This document shows, piece after piece, positions 31,124 to 40,538 of a stretch of 43,482 nucleotides of DNA. The notes below the pieces were generated by a model, which was not told the DNA's origin, ran no database searches, and saw only the letters and a list, made by a program, of their open reading frames with translations. Origin of the DNA: a virus; IMG/VR virus record IMGVR_UViG_3300028800_001526, positions 1 to 43,482 of that record. One strand, 5' to 3'. Both the position numbers and the translations under genes were made by a program. Position 1 is the stretch's first letter. Each line of letters starts with the position of its first letter.

Positions 31124-31537
31124 CTACTTCAACACGTAGCGACAGGCCAGATAGGCCAACCCTACGGTTGGAGATCCGCCCATCGTGACGTACACGGGCT
31201 TCTGCGAACTGAACTTGGTGAACCACTTGTTGAGAGTGATCCATGCTGTGCTGAACACCGGTCCTGCTGTACCCAGAACAGACTGGGCGTTCAGGAACGA
31301 GGTGGGCAGCGCCACGCTCTCACCCACGGACAGAGTTGCGCTACCATCGAAGATCGTCTGGACATCCAGATCGAAGCCGATGATCGTTGCGCCCTGTGGA
31401 AGGGTGAAGGCCAACTTGTTTGAACCCGTGGTCGGTGTCAATTGGAAGTACTTGACACCGAGAGTGCCCCCCAACATCGGGGGGGCATAGCCGTCGCCAT
31501 CACTGGCGTATACTGCGGGGAAAGGTCCATCTACCAT
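31124..31537 (-). CDS. Small virion protein, possibly head decoration
   Basis: 137 aa, beta-sandwich-like: LAFTLPQGATIIGFDLDVQT, SVALPTSFLN, ending YLACRYVLK. A very stable TGCCCCCC/GGGGGGCA hairpin (31465-31472 with 31480-31487) lies in codons 17-24, over the start of translation. Family not recognised; position favours head decoration. Confidence 0.55.
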   Translation of the reverse strand: MVDGPFPAVYASDGDGYAPPMLGGTLGVKYFQLTPTTGSNKLAFTLPQGATIIGFDLDVQTIFDGSATLSVGESVALPTSFLNAQSVLGTAGPVFSTAWITLNKWFTKFSSQKPVYVTMGGSPTVGLAYLACRYVLK

Positions 31538-31549
31538 GAGGTTCCCCCT

Positions 31550-31963
31550 TTATACGCTCAGTGAGGTGTAGGATTGAAGGTGCAGCTCGATGGCGTTGAC
31601 CGTGACACTGACCGCACCAACTGGAGCCAGCGTGACGCTGAGATAGCGCATCAACTCATCGCGCTTCAGGCCGAACTGAACTTTGCCGCCAGCAGAGCCA
31701 ACGACATTGGGAATGGTGTAACCGGGCACACCAGTCACAGGATTGAGAATGGCATCGGCTGGGACATTCACGAATGTCGTGTTGTCAGTAGCCATCACGG
31801 GCTGAATAGACAGCGTGCCAGTGCCGCCGCTTGGGACCTGAATGGCCATCAAGACTGGTCCAACTGCGTTCACCAGGTCCACGCCCGCAGGTGTGGTGCT
31901 GGACGTAACCGCACCGTTTTGCAGCCAGTTGATGCCAAGAGCATTATCTAAATACGTAAACAT
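31550..31963 (-). CDS. Small virion protein directly behind the capsid gene
   Basis: 137 aa, ATG with AAGGAG upstream. Beta-rich and alternating (VLMAIQVPSGGTGTLSIQPV, VGSAGGKVQFGLKRDELMRY, VTVNAIELHLQSYTSLSV). Its spot immediately behind the capsid polyprotein and its size fit a capsid cement or decoration protein. Family not recognised. Confidence 0.6.
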   Translation of the reverse strand: MFTYLDNALGINWLQNGAVTSSTTPAGVDLVNAVGPVLMAIQVPSGGTGTLSIQPVMATDNTTFVNVPADAILNPVTGVPGYTIPNVVGSAGGKVQFGLKRDELMRYLSVTLAPVGAVSVTVNAIELHLQSYTSLSV

Positions 31964-31975
31964 GCTTCATTCTCC

Positions 31976-34900
31976 TTAGTTGGTACCGGTGGTTACGCCG
32001 GAGATGGAGACGGGAAGAACGCCCTTCATGACGAAGAACGCCTGGGGGTACACGATTTTCACATCCGCGTACACATAGATCAGCAGGCCAGCCTGCAAGT
32101 TCCCAGCGAAGGTCTGGTCCAGACGCACCTCAACCTGATCGCTCAGGCCGATGTACATATACTGCCAGTCGCCACCAAAGACATAGGACGAGTTGGTGCT
32201 GGTCCCTTCAACGACATTGGTCGGAATCTGGTTGGAGATCGCATATGGCATCGCCATGATCTCACGCTCGGCTGCGGCACGCCACGCAGGACGCAGCAGA
32301 GGATTGCCCAGAGTGTCAGTCGCCAGCGTAAAGGCGCGGCTGATCTGGCTGTGGAGTGCGATACCGCGACGTGACCCGTCATCATAGGGCACGTTGGCAT
32401 CGTCCAGCAAACCAAACGCCTGACCAATATCCGTGAACTGAGGAATACGCCCGTTCCCGCCCATGTCATAGGTCTGAGCCGATGGTGTGTTCAGGATACC
32501 GACGATTTCCATACCGCCGCCGGACACGAGCGCACCGCCCGTACCAAGCAAAGCAGCCTTGTCGATCTTCAAGGCAATCGACTTCGCCATCTGGTTGCGC
32601 AACTGCGACTCGGCTTGTGGAGTCATATTTGCTTCAACGTTGAAGGGGACCTTCACCAGGCTTGAGACACCGTGCGGGTACAACGTAACCGTGCGGTACC
32701 CAGGCTGGCTGTCAGAGACGGCCTGATTCTCACCAACCCATTGCGCATCGGGCGCTGAGTTCATGATAGGAACGGTCAGGACGTTCGTGCCCTGCATGTC
32801 GATGTGCTCAGCCCCAAGCTGATAACAAACGACTTTGGCACGCAGCGGGTCCAACACGACTGGAGAAATCTCCTGGTGCAGGATATAACCACCGTTTGGA
32901 CCCGAAGCGGAGGACATTGCCTTTTCCGCGCCGATCACAAAACGAGGACGTTCCATCCGCGCGATGCGCTTCAGGTCGGCATACACACCAGCCAGAGGCG
33001 TTTTGGTGATGCCAGTGTTTTGATTGATGCCCTTCTGGGCGATTGAACCAGTCATATATGGCCCCACTGACTTTGAACCACCGCCGCTTGATAAGTGACG
33101 GCTAAGGACGGAATAGTTGTACGGTGCTGGATCGCTCATCGTCGCGGTAGGAACATCGTCCTTTTCGCTTGACATCGCAGCGCTGTACAGGTTGTTGAGG
33201 TGGCTGGTCACATCTTCGGCCTTGCTATCTTCGGGCATACCAAGTGCCTTGATCAGATCCGGGTGAGCTTTGCCTTCGGTATTAATCGCTGCAATGTGGT
33301 TGTCCATTGCACCGCGTACCGCAGTAGGCTCCGGTTCACAGCCATACATCTGTGCCAGGGCGTGCAGGGTTGATTCGGGCTGCTCGTCGGCATCGAAGTC
33401 GTCATTTGCATCATTGACTTCTTCGAGACCGTCCTTTGCAGCGTCTTCCTTCTGCTCTTCCTGGTCTTCCTTCTCGTCTTCTTTATCCATTTTTCCCTCT
33501 CTTATTTCTGCTTTTGTGGCTTCCTCAAGCGTGTCAGTCGCCTCCCGCTCCTGCATCACACTCTTCAAAGCCAGTTCCAAACTCTTGGCGGCAAGCACGG
33601 GGCCAAGTCCCGGTTCGGCAGGGGTGCGAGTAAGGCTGCATCCCGCTAACGGCCACAATCCCAGATGTCCGTCAGCGGGGTCATACCCCTGCTGCGCATA
33701 ATGGGAAAGGCTGTCACTAGAGTAGGCAAACACACCGTTCGCTGCGTCTTTCGCAGTGCGGACGTAAAGTGGATGGTCGGTGTGGAGAGCGTGCTCTCCC
33801 CAGATTCCCCGTGGGTACACCTTTACCAGGGTGCGTTGCCCAATAGGGTCCCCGCCGTAATCGGGGTTTTTGCCGTGTTCCATCCACAGAGGCGCGTTCG
33901 GGTAGTAATCCGCAAACGTTTTGGTCATGTCATCAAAAAAGGTATCCTGCAAATCGAGATTTTCAGGATCCGTGAAAAGCATCATCCAGCCCTCAACCGA
34001 GGTCGGTAGACCATCGACTGCCTTCGAGCCAATCATTGAGGCACGGTTGCAAGCACCCTGCGCTGCCAGCGTAGCCTTAACGTCATCCCCGGTTTCTTGC
34101 ATCACCTGATCGTAGACTTTTGCCCACAGGCTAAAGTCTTTCTCGCTCAGATCGGATGGCATTTTGCCAGACAGATAAGCCGCAACCTTTGCCTTATCCT
34201 CTTTGGACAGGCCAAGTTCAGCCGCGCGTGCCCGAATGCGGGAACGAACTGTTGGCTTGTCAGCATCGGGAATGTCGGCACGATTACCGTGCGGAGGGTT
34301 AGGTCCCATCGCTGCGGCTGCCAGCAACACATGTCGAGCGTCTGGCATCGGCAGTTTCCACGAAGATGGTGTGTCCTTATCGGGCACATAACCATACGTG
34401 TCAGGATTGGCATCCTTGCCTGCTGCTTCTTCCTCTGGCGCTTCACCGTAGAAGTAGGCATTGAAGTCTTCTGAGCCACGAGGATGATGAGCCTTTTCGC
34501 CTGCCACTTCATCGACTGCTGTTTCAGTCTCAGCAGGCGCATCGGAGATCTCTTCGATCACTTCCTCATCTGGCTCAGACTTGGTAGCAACGGGCACTTC
34601 CCCGTGCGCATGGGCAATGGCTTCTTCGCGTGTGGCGTAGCCTTCTTCAGGAGAACGCACACCGGAAGTCATGTCCAGAACGCGGTATTTACCGTCGGTC
34701 TTGCTCTTTACAATTTTCACTGTCAAGGACTTCTTTCCTTTCCCGCCGGATAGCGGAATGGTGTAATCCCCTGCCTCTCCATAGGATTCCCAGAGACTGT
34801 CAAAGGTCACAGGGACAGGTTGGAGTGGGATTGTCGGGGTAGGCATCTCTTTATCGATATAGGCCAACGTCATATGCGGCGTGTAGCCATGAGTCTCCAG

Positions 34901-35353
34901 CGGATCGGCATCCGCACCTTTCAGGAAAGCAACCAGTGCCTGCCGGAAACGTGGAAGGTCAGGGCAATCGAAGTTCAGGTAGATGCAGTCCTTATCAGGC
35001 GCATCCATGAACCGACCAATGCCGTTCAGAGTGCCACTGAGCGCAGGCCAGCCCTGTGCGAACTTAGTCAGTTCGGACTCCAGCGCTTCCTCATCTGGCA
35101 TCCAACCGGGATCATCAGTGCTGCCCAGATAGGCCAGCGTGACATGCATTTCATCGACTGGCATCAGGCAGTCTTCTGGTAGTCCAGCGCCCTTCGCCAG
35201 TGCGATCAGATGTTGGGCAATAACAGGCGGAATCTTGAACGCGATCATGATTCCGTCCTGGTGGTCAGCATCCTTTGCCGGGATACCAATGGTAGAACGG
35301 AGAACATAACCGCCTGCTGCCCCTGTCGCGCTGCTCATCGCTTTGGCCGTCAT
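31976..35353 (-). CDS. Capsid polyprotein: 2H phosphoesterase + maturation protease + scaffold + HK97 major capsid
   Basis: 1125 aa, one uninterrupted frame, ATG overlapping the previous stop as ATGA. Residues 30-200: 2H (LigT-like) phosphoesterase with the two motifs MHVTLAYLG (H70, T72) and HMTLAYID (H160, T162). Residues 205-285: small beta domain and acidic linker. Residues 290-400: a phage-protease companion domain (SSWKLPMPDARHVLLAAAAM). Residues 450-590: U35/S78-like maturation protease (LWMEHGKNPDYGG with H493; FAYSSDSLSH with S545/S546 about 52 residues later; PLAGCSLTRTPAEPG). Residues 595-740: charged helical scaffold (DKEDEKEDQEEQKEDAAK). Residues about 810-1125: HK97-fold capsid (EKAMSSASGPNGGYILHQEI; end VFVMKGVLPVSISG region). 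Self-cleavage to free the capsid subunit is expected. Confidence 0.88.
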   Translation of the reverse strand: MTAKAMSSATGAAGGYVLRSTIGIPAKDADHQDGIMIAFKIPPVIAQHLIALAKGAGLPEDCLMPVDEMHVTLAYLGSTDDPGWMPDEEALESELTKFAQGWPALSGTLNGIGRFMDAPDKDCIYLNFDCPDLPRFRQALVAFLKGADADPLETHGYTPHMTLAYIDKEMPTPTIPLQPVPVTFDSLWESYGEAGDYTIPLSGGKGKKSLTVKIVKSKTDGKYRVLDMTSGVRSPEEGYATREEAIAHAHGEVPVATKSEPDEEVIEEISDAPAETETAVDEVAGEKAHHPRGSEDFNAYFYGEAPEEEAAGKDANPDTYGYVPDKDTPSSWKLPMPDARHVLLAAAAMGPNPPHGNRADIPDADKPTVRSRIRARAAELGLSKEDKAKVAAYLSGKMPSDLSEKDFSLWAKVYDQVMQETGDDVKATLAAQGACNRASMIGSKAVDGLPTSVEGWMMLFTDPENLDLQDTFFDDMTKTFADYYPNAPLWMEHGKNPDYGGDPIGQRTLVKVYPRGIWGEHALHTDHPLYVRTAKDAANGVFAYSSDSLSHYAQQGYDPADGHLGLWPLAGCSLTRTPAEPGLGPVLAAKSLELALKSVMQEREATDTLEEATKAEIREGKMDKEDEKEDQEEQKEDAAKDGLEEVNDANDDFDADEQPESTLHALAQMYGCEPEPTAVRGAMDNHIAAINTEGKAHPDLIKALGMPEDSKAEDVTSHLNNLYSAAMSSEKDDVPTATMSDPAPYNYSVLSRHLSSGGGSKSVGPYMTGSIAQKGINQNTGITKTPLAGVYADLKRIARMERPRFVIGAEKAMSSASGPNGGYILHQEISPVVLDPLRAKVVCYQLGAEHIDMQGTNVLTVPIMNSAPDAQWVGENQAVSDSQPGYRTVTLYPHGVSSLVKVPFNVEANMTPQAESQLRNQMAKSIALKIDKAALLGTGGALVSGGGMEIVGILNTPSAQTYDMGGNGRIPQFTDIGQAFGLLDDANVPYDDGSRRGIALHSQISRAFTLATDTLGNPLLRPAWRAAAEREIMAMPYAISNQIPTNVVEGTSTNSSYVFGGDWQYMYIGLSDQVEVRLDQTFAGNLQAGLLIYVYADVKIVYPQAFFVMKGVLPVSISGVTTGTN

Positions 35354-35895
35354 GATTGGAAAGCTCCCAACGCTTCGTCCAGCGCTTCAAGTAACATGTC
35401 TTCGACCAGATCTGCAATCTCATTCTCAGCGTCCTCGAAGTCGTTGCCCCAGCCTGTATTCTCATGGCCTGGAACAGCATCTGGACCGTAGACCGCCTGC
35501 GCGTAGTTGTCACCCTTCCAGTCCACAGCGTCATTCTCTATGGTCAGGAAAGTATCATTGGCACTGGTGTTTTCGGAGACGACCCAACTGCTTTCCAGTT
35601 TGTCGGTGCGGTCCCACTGTCCACCGTTCGGGTCCCAGTCCTGTCCAGGGATCTGCCCGGTTCTCTTCATCCAGAAATACCAGTTGCGACTGGGAAGGGT
35701 TGCGAAATCAAAGGGATGCACAACATCACCAGGTGGAGGGGCAAAGCGGTCATTGACCACTTCCACCACTGCCTCATGGATGGGACCATGCACAGCTTCG
35801 TAGATTGGTTCGCGGATGGCAGCGACCTTCTGGCGAATGTCACGCAGAACATCTACAGCGACTGAGGGGTTGTACTCCACGCTGAAGAAACTCAT
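35350..35895 (-). CDS. Hypothetical head-region protein
   Basis: 181 aa, between portal and capsid polyprotein with ATGA overlaps on both sides. N-terminal helices (VLRDIRQKVAAIREPIYEAV), a Trp-rich middle (NWYFWMKRTGQIP), acidic C-terminus (FEDAENEIADLVEDMLLEAL). No recognised family. Position suggests a minor head or morphogenesis factor. Confidence 0.6.
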   Translation of the reverse strand: MSFFSVEYNPSVAVDVLRDIRQKVAAIREPIYEAVHGPIHEAVVEVVNDRFAPPPGDVVHPFDFATLPSRNWYFWMKRTGQIPGQDWDPNGGQWDRTDKLESSWVVSENTSANDTFLTIENDAVDWKGDNYAQAVYGPDAVPGHENTGWGNDFEDAENEIADLVEDMLLEALDEALGAFQS

Positions 35896-38252
35896 ATCGC
35901 CACCGCCTCAGTGTCAATGACCATATTGTGCTCATGGTCATGATGGTCATGTGACTTTGTGCCTGCGATGGGTACGCCTGCCAGTGAACCATTGGCCGGT
36001 TCAGTTGTGTCATCGAGCGTACACAGACAGTTAATCCCCGTGCAGATACAACTATCGGAGCGGGGATAGATTCCATATTTGAGCCAGGTACGCGCACGAT
36101 GCACCTGCCCGTCAGCACCAGAACACGTTTCGCAGTGGTCTTTCGTGCCGCCAAGCGTAAATTTCTTCATGCCGTTCATCTTGCCGTACATGTTGCCCAG
36201 TATCTTCATGCCCTGTAGACCCTTATTGATCCACAGTTCAATTCGACTAAGCATGGCATTACGGGCTGCTGAAAACTCAGGGGTCTCCCTGAGCGGAATC
36301 ACATTGCGATACATGTCGTTTGCCAGCGCAGTCCAGTAACTGCGTTCCTGCTTTGTTTCCAGATCGAGCGCTGACTTTTCTTCATCGGTCATCTCAGCGG
36401 GATCTGTACCCGCTTCCTGCATTCCGTTCTTAAACGCATTCAGGAAAGCCATCTCAATTTCGCTACGCCCTGCTACTCCGAACTGATTGCGATTCAAGTT
36501 TCCCTGGAAAGCATCGGTCATGAGTTCATATAGAGCAGTGCGATACTGTGCCTCGGTGTCCTCGTAGCCTTTAACCGCCTGCACCCGGATGGCATTCCAG
36601 ATTGATTCCGACGGTTCTTCACCGGAAAGCAGGAAACGACCAAACGCTACTGCATGGGCGGGTAGAGAGTCGCTCTTAAATGCATAATTTCTGCCCTTGC
36701 GCTCAATGAGAACACGCCAGTTCTTCAACTCTTTGTGCTGGGCATCGGGCAGGAACGGAATAGGATCGACACTTTTGCCTGTTGGTGCGGTAGGTGCAGT
36801 CGCTTCGGTAGATGCGCCCACTTCCGCAGCACGTGGAGTGCTTTCGCCTGTGCGGGATGGCTTATCGGGCTTAGCATTTTCTCCACCGGAAACCATGCCT
36901 GGATTACCAGGGGCCACACGCCAGTAGTTCTGCATTTCAGCGGATGGCACTGGAATGCCGCCGATAAGGTACAGACCTGTCAGGTTTTCGTCTACATTCA
37001 GCCCCAGTGTTTTCTGAGCATTTGCCAGATCCAGAACACCGTCCTTAAGCTGCTTGCTCACGGTATCCGTGCGGGATGAGATATCCTCGTCCAGGCCACG
37101 TACACGCTTGAAGGTGGGGACAATGCGCCATTCAGGATTGAGTGGCTTGGCAACCTGCTCAGTGAAGATGTCGGCATAGCGTTCTGACTGCGGGACCAGC
37201 CAGCTAATGAGCCATTCACGCTTCTGGTCGTAGAACTTTGTGCCCTGCGCACGCTGCGCCTGACGTGGCTCAATAAGTTCAAGTGGAACGCGCAGGATAC
37301 GCAGACAGGCATCACGCGCCTGGTCGGTCAGGTTGGGCATTCCCAGCTTATCGAAGTCTTGCTGGAATTTCAGCATTTCCCAACGTGTGGGTAGAACAAC
37401 CGTGCGACCTGCATTGGCTGCGCCCTGATACATCCGGCGCAGGTATTCACTCAGTTCGAGTTTCTGGTCAGGACCAGGGACATAACTCGACCCGTCCGCA
37501 GGCTGAATAACAAAGGATGGCATCGCCATGTTGCGAAAGAACATCAATTGCGTGGCTGTGATCTCTGTCTCGGTAGCAGCCTGCGCATAAGCGACCATCA
37601 GCGGACCCGTGCCGCCAAAGTCTTCAAAGAAGTCAATGTTATGGAAATAAACAGTGTCTTCCGGCGGCAACCAGTCCAGATCTGGTTCAAGCTCGCTGCC
37701 CCAGACCGGACGGATATGGAAACCGCCCAGACCGCGTGAAGTATCGGTCTCACGGCGGAAGAAGTTATTGTTAATCCACTGAAACCCGTCGAGAATGCCA
37801 GACTGAGTCTTCAACCGACGCAGCAACACTTCGCCATAGCAGCAGTAGGACGTTTCAGACCGCTCAATAATGCTCTGGAAGTTAGACTGGAATGCCGCCT
37901 GAATGCCCTGAGCGCGAGGGGTGAAGAATTTGGGATCTCCCTCTTCGAGCAGTTCTCCAGCGGCATTGGCGATCTTAAAGTCAACCTGGCGCAGCGACTC
38001 AGCGCGGAGTTCAATGGCAGAACGTGCTGTAACTGCTGTCCTGAACAAATGTGCGATCTCGCTGTAGGAGACCTGCGGACGTAGCAGTGCGACTTCCTGA
38101 TTCAGGTAAGTCTTGATAGCGCTGCCGCTGTTTTCCATGACGTTGAAGGGCAGGTCATTCAGGTCCAGTTCAAAGCGATTCTTGCGAATCGTTTGCGTGA
38201 TCTGCTTTGATCGATTCTTTTTGCCCTGGAAGTGTCGATTACGGTGACTCAT
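35892..38252 (-). CDS. Portal protein fused to a MuF-type minor capsid domain
   Basis: 786 aa from the ATG at 38252 (ATGA overlap with TerL). Residues 20-450 are an SPP1/HK97-type portal: LRRPQ..., helical stem region with QVEL..., and FFRNMAMPSFVIQPADG, DKLGMPNLTDQARDACLRIL, the crown helices. After a Pro/Ala linker (about 455-510) comes an all-helical MuF-like part (about 530-700), then a Cys cluster HCETCSGADG...CICTGINCLC (about 725-765) like the zinc-type end of Mu gpF/SPP1 gp7 proteins. A His/Asp-rich tail (SHDHHDHEHN) closes it. Fusion of portal and minor head protein ties DNA-entry and head ejection parts into one chain. Known in some actinophage lineages. Confidence 0.85.
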   Translation of the reverse strand: MSHRNRHFQGKKNRSKQITQTIRKNRFELDLNDLPFNVMENSGSAIKTYLNQEVALLRPQVSYSEIAHLFRTAVTARSAIELRAESLRQVDFKIANAAGELLEEGDPKFFTPRAQGIQAAFQSNFQSIIERSETSYCCYGEVLLRRLKTQSGILDGFQWINNNFFRRETDTSRGLGGFHIRPVWGSELEPDLDWLPPEDTVYFHNIDFFEDFGGTGPLMVAYAQAATETEITATQLMFFRNMAMPSFVIQPADGSSYVPGPDQKLELSEYLRRMYQGAANAGRTVVLPTRWEMLKFQQDFDKLGMPNLTDQARDACLRILRVPLELIEPRQAQRAQGTKFYDQKREWLISWLVPQSERYADIFTEQVAKPLNPEWRIVPTFKRVRGLDEDISSRTDTVSKQLKDGVLDLANAQKTLGLNVDENLTGLYLIGGIPVPSAEMQNYWRVAPGNPGMVSGGENAKPDKPSRTGESTPRAAEVGASTEATAPTAPTGKSVDPIPFLPDAQHKELKNWRVLIERKGRNYAFKSDSLPAHAVAFGRFLLSGEEPSESIWNAIRVQAVKGYEDTEAQYRTALYELMTDAFQGNLNRNQFGVAGRSEIEMAFLNAFKNGMQEAGTDPAEMTDEEKSALDLETKQERSYWTALANDMYRNVIPLRETPEFSAARNAMLSRIELWINKGLQGMKILGNMYGKMNGMKKFTLGGTKDHCETCSGADGQVHRARTWLKYGIYPRSDSCICTGINCLCTLDDTTEPANGSLAGVPIAGTKSHDHHDHEHNMVIDTEAVAI

Positions 38253-39607
38253 AAGAATATGTACTCCGCAGTGGGCCATGCAACATCAATGGGCGGAGGA
38301 GGCGGAAACTGGACATTTCCATAAAGCACATCAGCGGGGATAATGCCCTGCGAGGCGTGCGGGATATCGATAAGTTCCGGTGCCCACTTGGGAACACCGT
38401 AGGTTGCGCCATGATAGGCCAGCGCTAGAGACATCACCATATCGTCATTCGAGTCACGGGGACCGGAATAACGGAATGCGCCAGATGGCAGTCGCTCCAT
38501 CTGGAATGCATGGAGTTCGTCCAGAAGAAGCTGACCTATCGGCTGACCGTCAATGGCTTCACCCTTGTGAAGAACCTGTAGCTGACGATTGTCGAAGGCG
38601 GCAGCCAGTGCCTCAATGATGAGCGCCTTACTGCTACCACTGGTAGTGAAGGGCATAATGGGCAAGCCAGTGTCCATGAGACTTTCCATGAACGCCAGGT
38701 TGGTATTCTGCTCGACAATGATGCCTGCTGCGTGGAAAAGATTTGCCAGTGCAACAATGCGACCTTTTTGCAGCTTGTAGTCCACATGGTTGGCCCGGTC
38801 AATATAACAAACCGACATCAACGTTACGTCGATGACGGTGAACACGGAAAAGTCATTGGTCTTGGCAAGGTCAACGCCGATGACGTAGGTATGACCGGCC
38901 TTTGGCTGAGCCTGAACAAAGCCCTGCGCCATCTCTTCCAGATTGCGGAACACAGATCCTGCATCCGAAATGAACTCGGCCAGGTATTCCTGCGAGAAAA
39001 TGTTGACGGGCGTAGTTTTACGTGCATCTTCAATTTCACTTGCAGGCAGGAACGGATTGTCGGAAGAAGGCTTGTGCCAGCTCTCCCAGTCGGGAAAAGC
39101 GTCGTTTTTGCCCAGTCGATACAGATTCCAGAACCAGTTGTAACCCTTTGGCGTTGAGGCAAACAGGGCACGACCCTGCGTGGTCATGAGCATGGGTCGG
39201 ATAACTTCTTGCCAGGTGTCACCAGAGGGAACAACCGCAGCCTCGTCAATGAGCACGAGATCGTATTCGCGTCCACGAGGACCATCTGGGTTGTCCAGTG
39301 ACCACATTTCCACGACTGCACCGTTGATGGTCTCAATACGGTGTTCGTCTTCCTTCTTTTCCTTCGTGATGGGCGCAAGCATGTTCTTGACAATGCGCCA
39401 CATGTCTGCCAGCATCTTGTAGGTCGGGCACATGTAGGCAATGCGCTTGGCCTCGGACACTGCTCGAAGTATTTCAGCACGAAGGGTAACGGTCTTGCCC
39501 CATCGTCGACCACAGTCCAGAACACGGAACCGGGCAGGCGACTCATAGACTTCTATCTGTCCAGGATGAAGGGCGAGACCCAGATAGACATTAATCCTGT
39601 TGTCCAT
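38249..39607 (-). CDS. terL: Terminase large subunit (TerL)
   Basis: 452 aa from the ATG at 39607 (AGGTGG 3-8 bases upstream, 17-bp overlap with TerS). ATPase: Walker A CGRRWGKT (32-39), Walker B YDLVLIDEAA (E122), coupling motif ALFASTPKG (148-155). RNase H-like nuclease: GVDLAKTNDFSVFTVID (D246), VEQNTN (E299), SNDDMVMSLALA (D388/D389). All catalytic positions are present. Packages DNA into the prohead through the portal encoded next. A paralogous ATPase-only gene lies at 41704-42312. Confidence 0.96.
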   Translation of the reverse strand: MDNRINVYLGLALHPGQIEVYESPARFRVLDCGRRWGKTVTLRAEILRAVSEAKRIAYMCPTYKMLADMWRIVKNMLAPITKEKKEDEHRIETINGAVVEMWSLDNPDGPRGREYDLVLIDEAAVVPSGDTWQEVIRPMLMTTQGRALFASTPKGYNWFWNLYRLGKNDAFPDWESWHKPSSDNPFLPASEIEDARKTTPVNIFSQEYLAEFISDAGSVFRNLEEMAQGFVQAQPKAGHTYVIGVDLAKTNDFSVFTVIDVTLMSVCYIDRANHVDYKLQKGRIVALANLFHAAGIIVEQNTNLAFMESLMDTGLPIMPFTTSGSSKALIIEALAAAFDNRQLQVLHKGEAIDGQPIGQLLLDELHAFQMERLPSGAFRYSGPRDSNDDMVMSLALAYHGATYGVPKWAPELIDIPHASQGIIPADVLYGNVQFPPPPPIDVAWPTAEYIFL

Positions 39608-40088
39608 CGACCACCTGTGCATCTATGACTCTGGTGGTCTCTTCATCCTTCTTTTGCGGAGCGCCCAGAACGAAATTGATAACAATGTCGCCCCGTCCAG
39701 ATTCCTGCTTCGGGCTGTACTTCTCTGGCCGGTTGCCTTTCAGGTGAATTTCAATCGCCTTGATTTTGGCTCCGGCAGGCGTATCCGGGGCAAGCGCCAT
39801 GTCAACCAGCGCATCTTCGACATCATCTACAATGGACTCTTGAACATCATCCATAAGCTGGCGGAAGGCTGGATCAGTCTCACGCCAACGATAGACCATA
39901 AACTTTTGTAGATCCGCTGCTTTACAGGCTTTACCGAGGTGCGCCCGAAACTCGGAATAGGTCCGCAGAAAGCGTTCTTTCTGGTCCTGAATCTCAGCAA
40001 GCCGTTCTTCTTCCACATTGAATGCAGGAGAAAACGACTTGATATCTCGGTCTGGAGTTTGATCTAAGCGCTGCTGCCCGTCAGTCAC
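39591..40088 (-). CDS. terS: Terminase small subunit (TerS)
   Basis: 165 aa, GTG start at 40088 (weak ribosome site; an ATG at 40090 is out of frame and stops at once). Helical throughout with a central HTH-like part: LGKACKAADLQKFMVYRWRE, then helices DVEDALVDMALAPDTPAGAK and HLKGNRPEKY. Pairing directly with TerL and the usual size make TerS secure. Its DNA recognition site (cos/pac) is not seen. Confidence 0.85.
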   Translation of the reverse strand: MTDGQQRLDQTPDRDIKSFSPAFNVEEERLAEIQDQKERFLRTYSEFRAHLGKACKAADLQKFMVYRWRETDPAFRQLMDDVQESIVDDVEDALVDMALAPDTPAGAKIKAIEIHLKGNRPEKYSPKQESGRGDIVINFVLGAPQKKDEETTRVIDAQVVDGQQD

Positions 40089-40110
40089 ATGATTTAGCCC
40101 ATAAACAAAG

Positions 40111-40140
40111 AAGCATCTAATGGCAACAGATTAGATGCTT
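40111..40140 (-). terminator. Hairpin behind the winged-helix genes
   Basis: AAGCATCTAA-TGGCAACAGA-TTAGATGCTT, a 10-bp perfect stem with 10-base loop. On the minus strand it is followed by CTTTGTTT, on the plus strand by TTGAGG. It lies in the only sizable gap (40089-40184) of the late region and may reduce early read-through into TerS. Confidence 0.55.
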
Positions 40141-40184
40141 TTGAGGCTATAGACAATTAAGTAGTCTGGGGTAATAAAACTATC

Positions 40185-40538
40185 CTACGAGGTGTGTATT
40201 ACCTCAGAAAATCTACTCTCTCTTATGACGGGATGGCTATATTGAGAATTGACCAGAAAGAATTCACCGTTCTTTTTAACGGCACGGCATTCCCAGGGAC
40301 GGGTCAGTTGCATTGCATAGTTGAACGCATTGCCCGTCGAGATGCCCATGATTTTCCCGATCTTCTCGTAGGTCGGTGTATTGCCACCGTGATCTGCGGC
40401 ATAGAAAGCAATAATGAGTTCGACCCGATCTCGCTGCAATAAATCCTTGTTTGCAATGAGTTCAATGAGTTCATCGGGCGGGATCCACTCGTCCAGGTCA
40501 GGCTGGAAGGGTTTGCGTTCTGTAGATTTATTTGACAT
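40185..40538 (-). CDS. Winged-helix regulator, first of two paralogues
   Basis: 117 aa. RDRVELIIAFYAADHGGNTP then EKIGKIMGISTGNAFNYAMQ and a C-terminal wing (RAVKKNGEFFLVN) match a LexA/MarR-like winged helix. The product is the closest relative of the 79-aa neighbour, aligning along RD(R/Q)(V/I)EL.IA.Y...HGG..PT...I. The first 35 residues are an extra Asp/Glu-rich arm. A late-gene regulator is possible. Confidence 0.6.
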   Translation of the reverse strand: MSNKSTERKPFQPDLDEWIPPDELIELIANKDLLQRDRVELIIAFYAADHGGNTPTYEKIGKIMGISTGNAFNYAMQLTRPWECRAVKKNGEFFLVNSQYSHPVIRESRFSEVIHTS

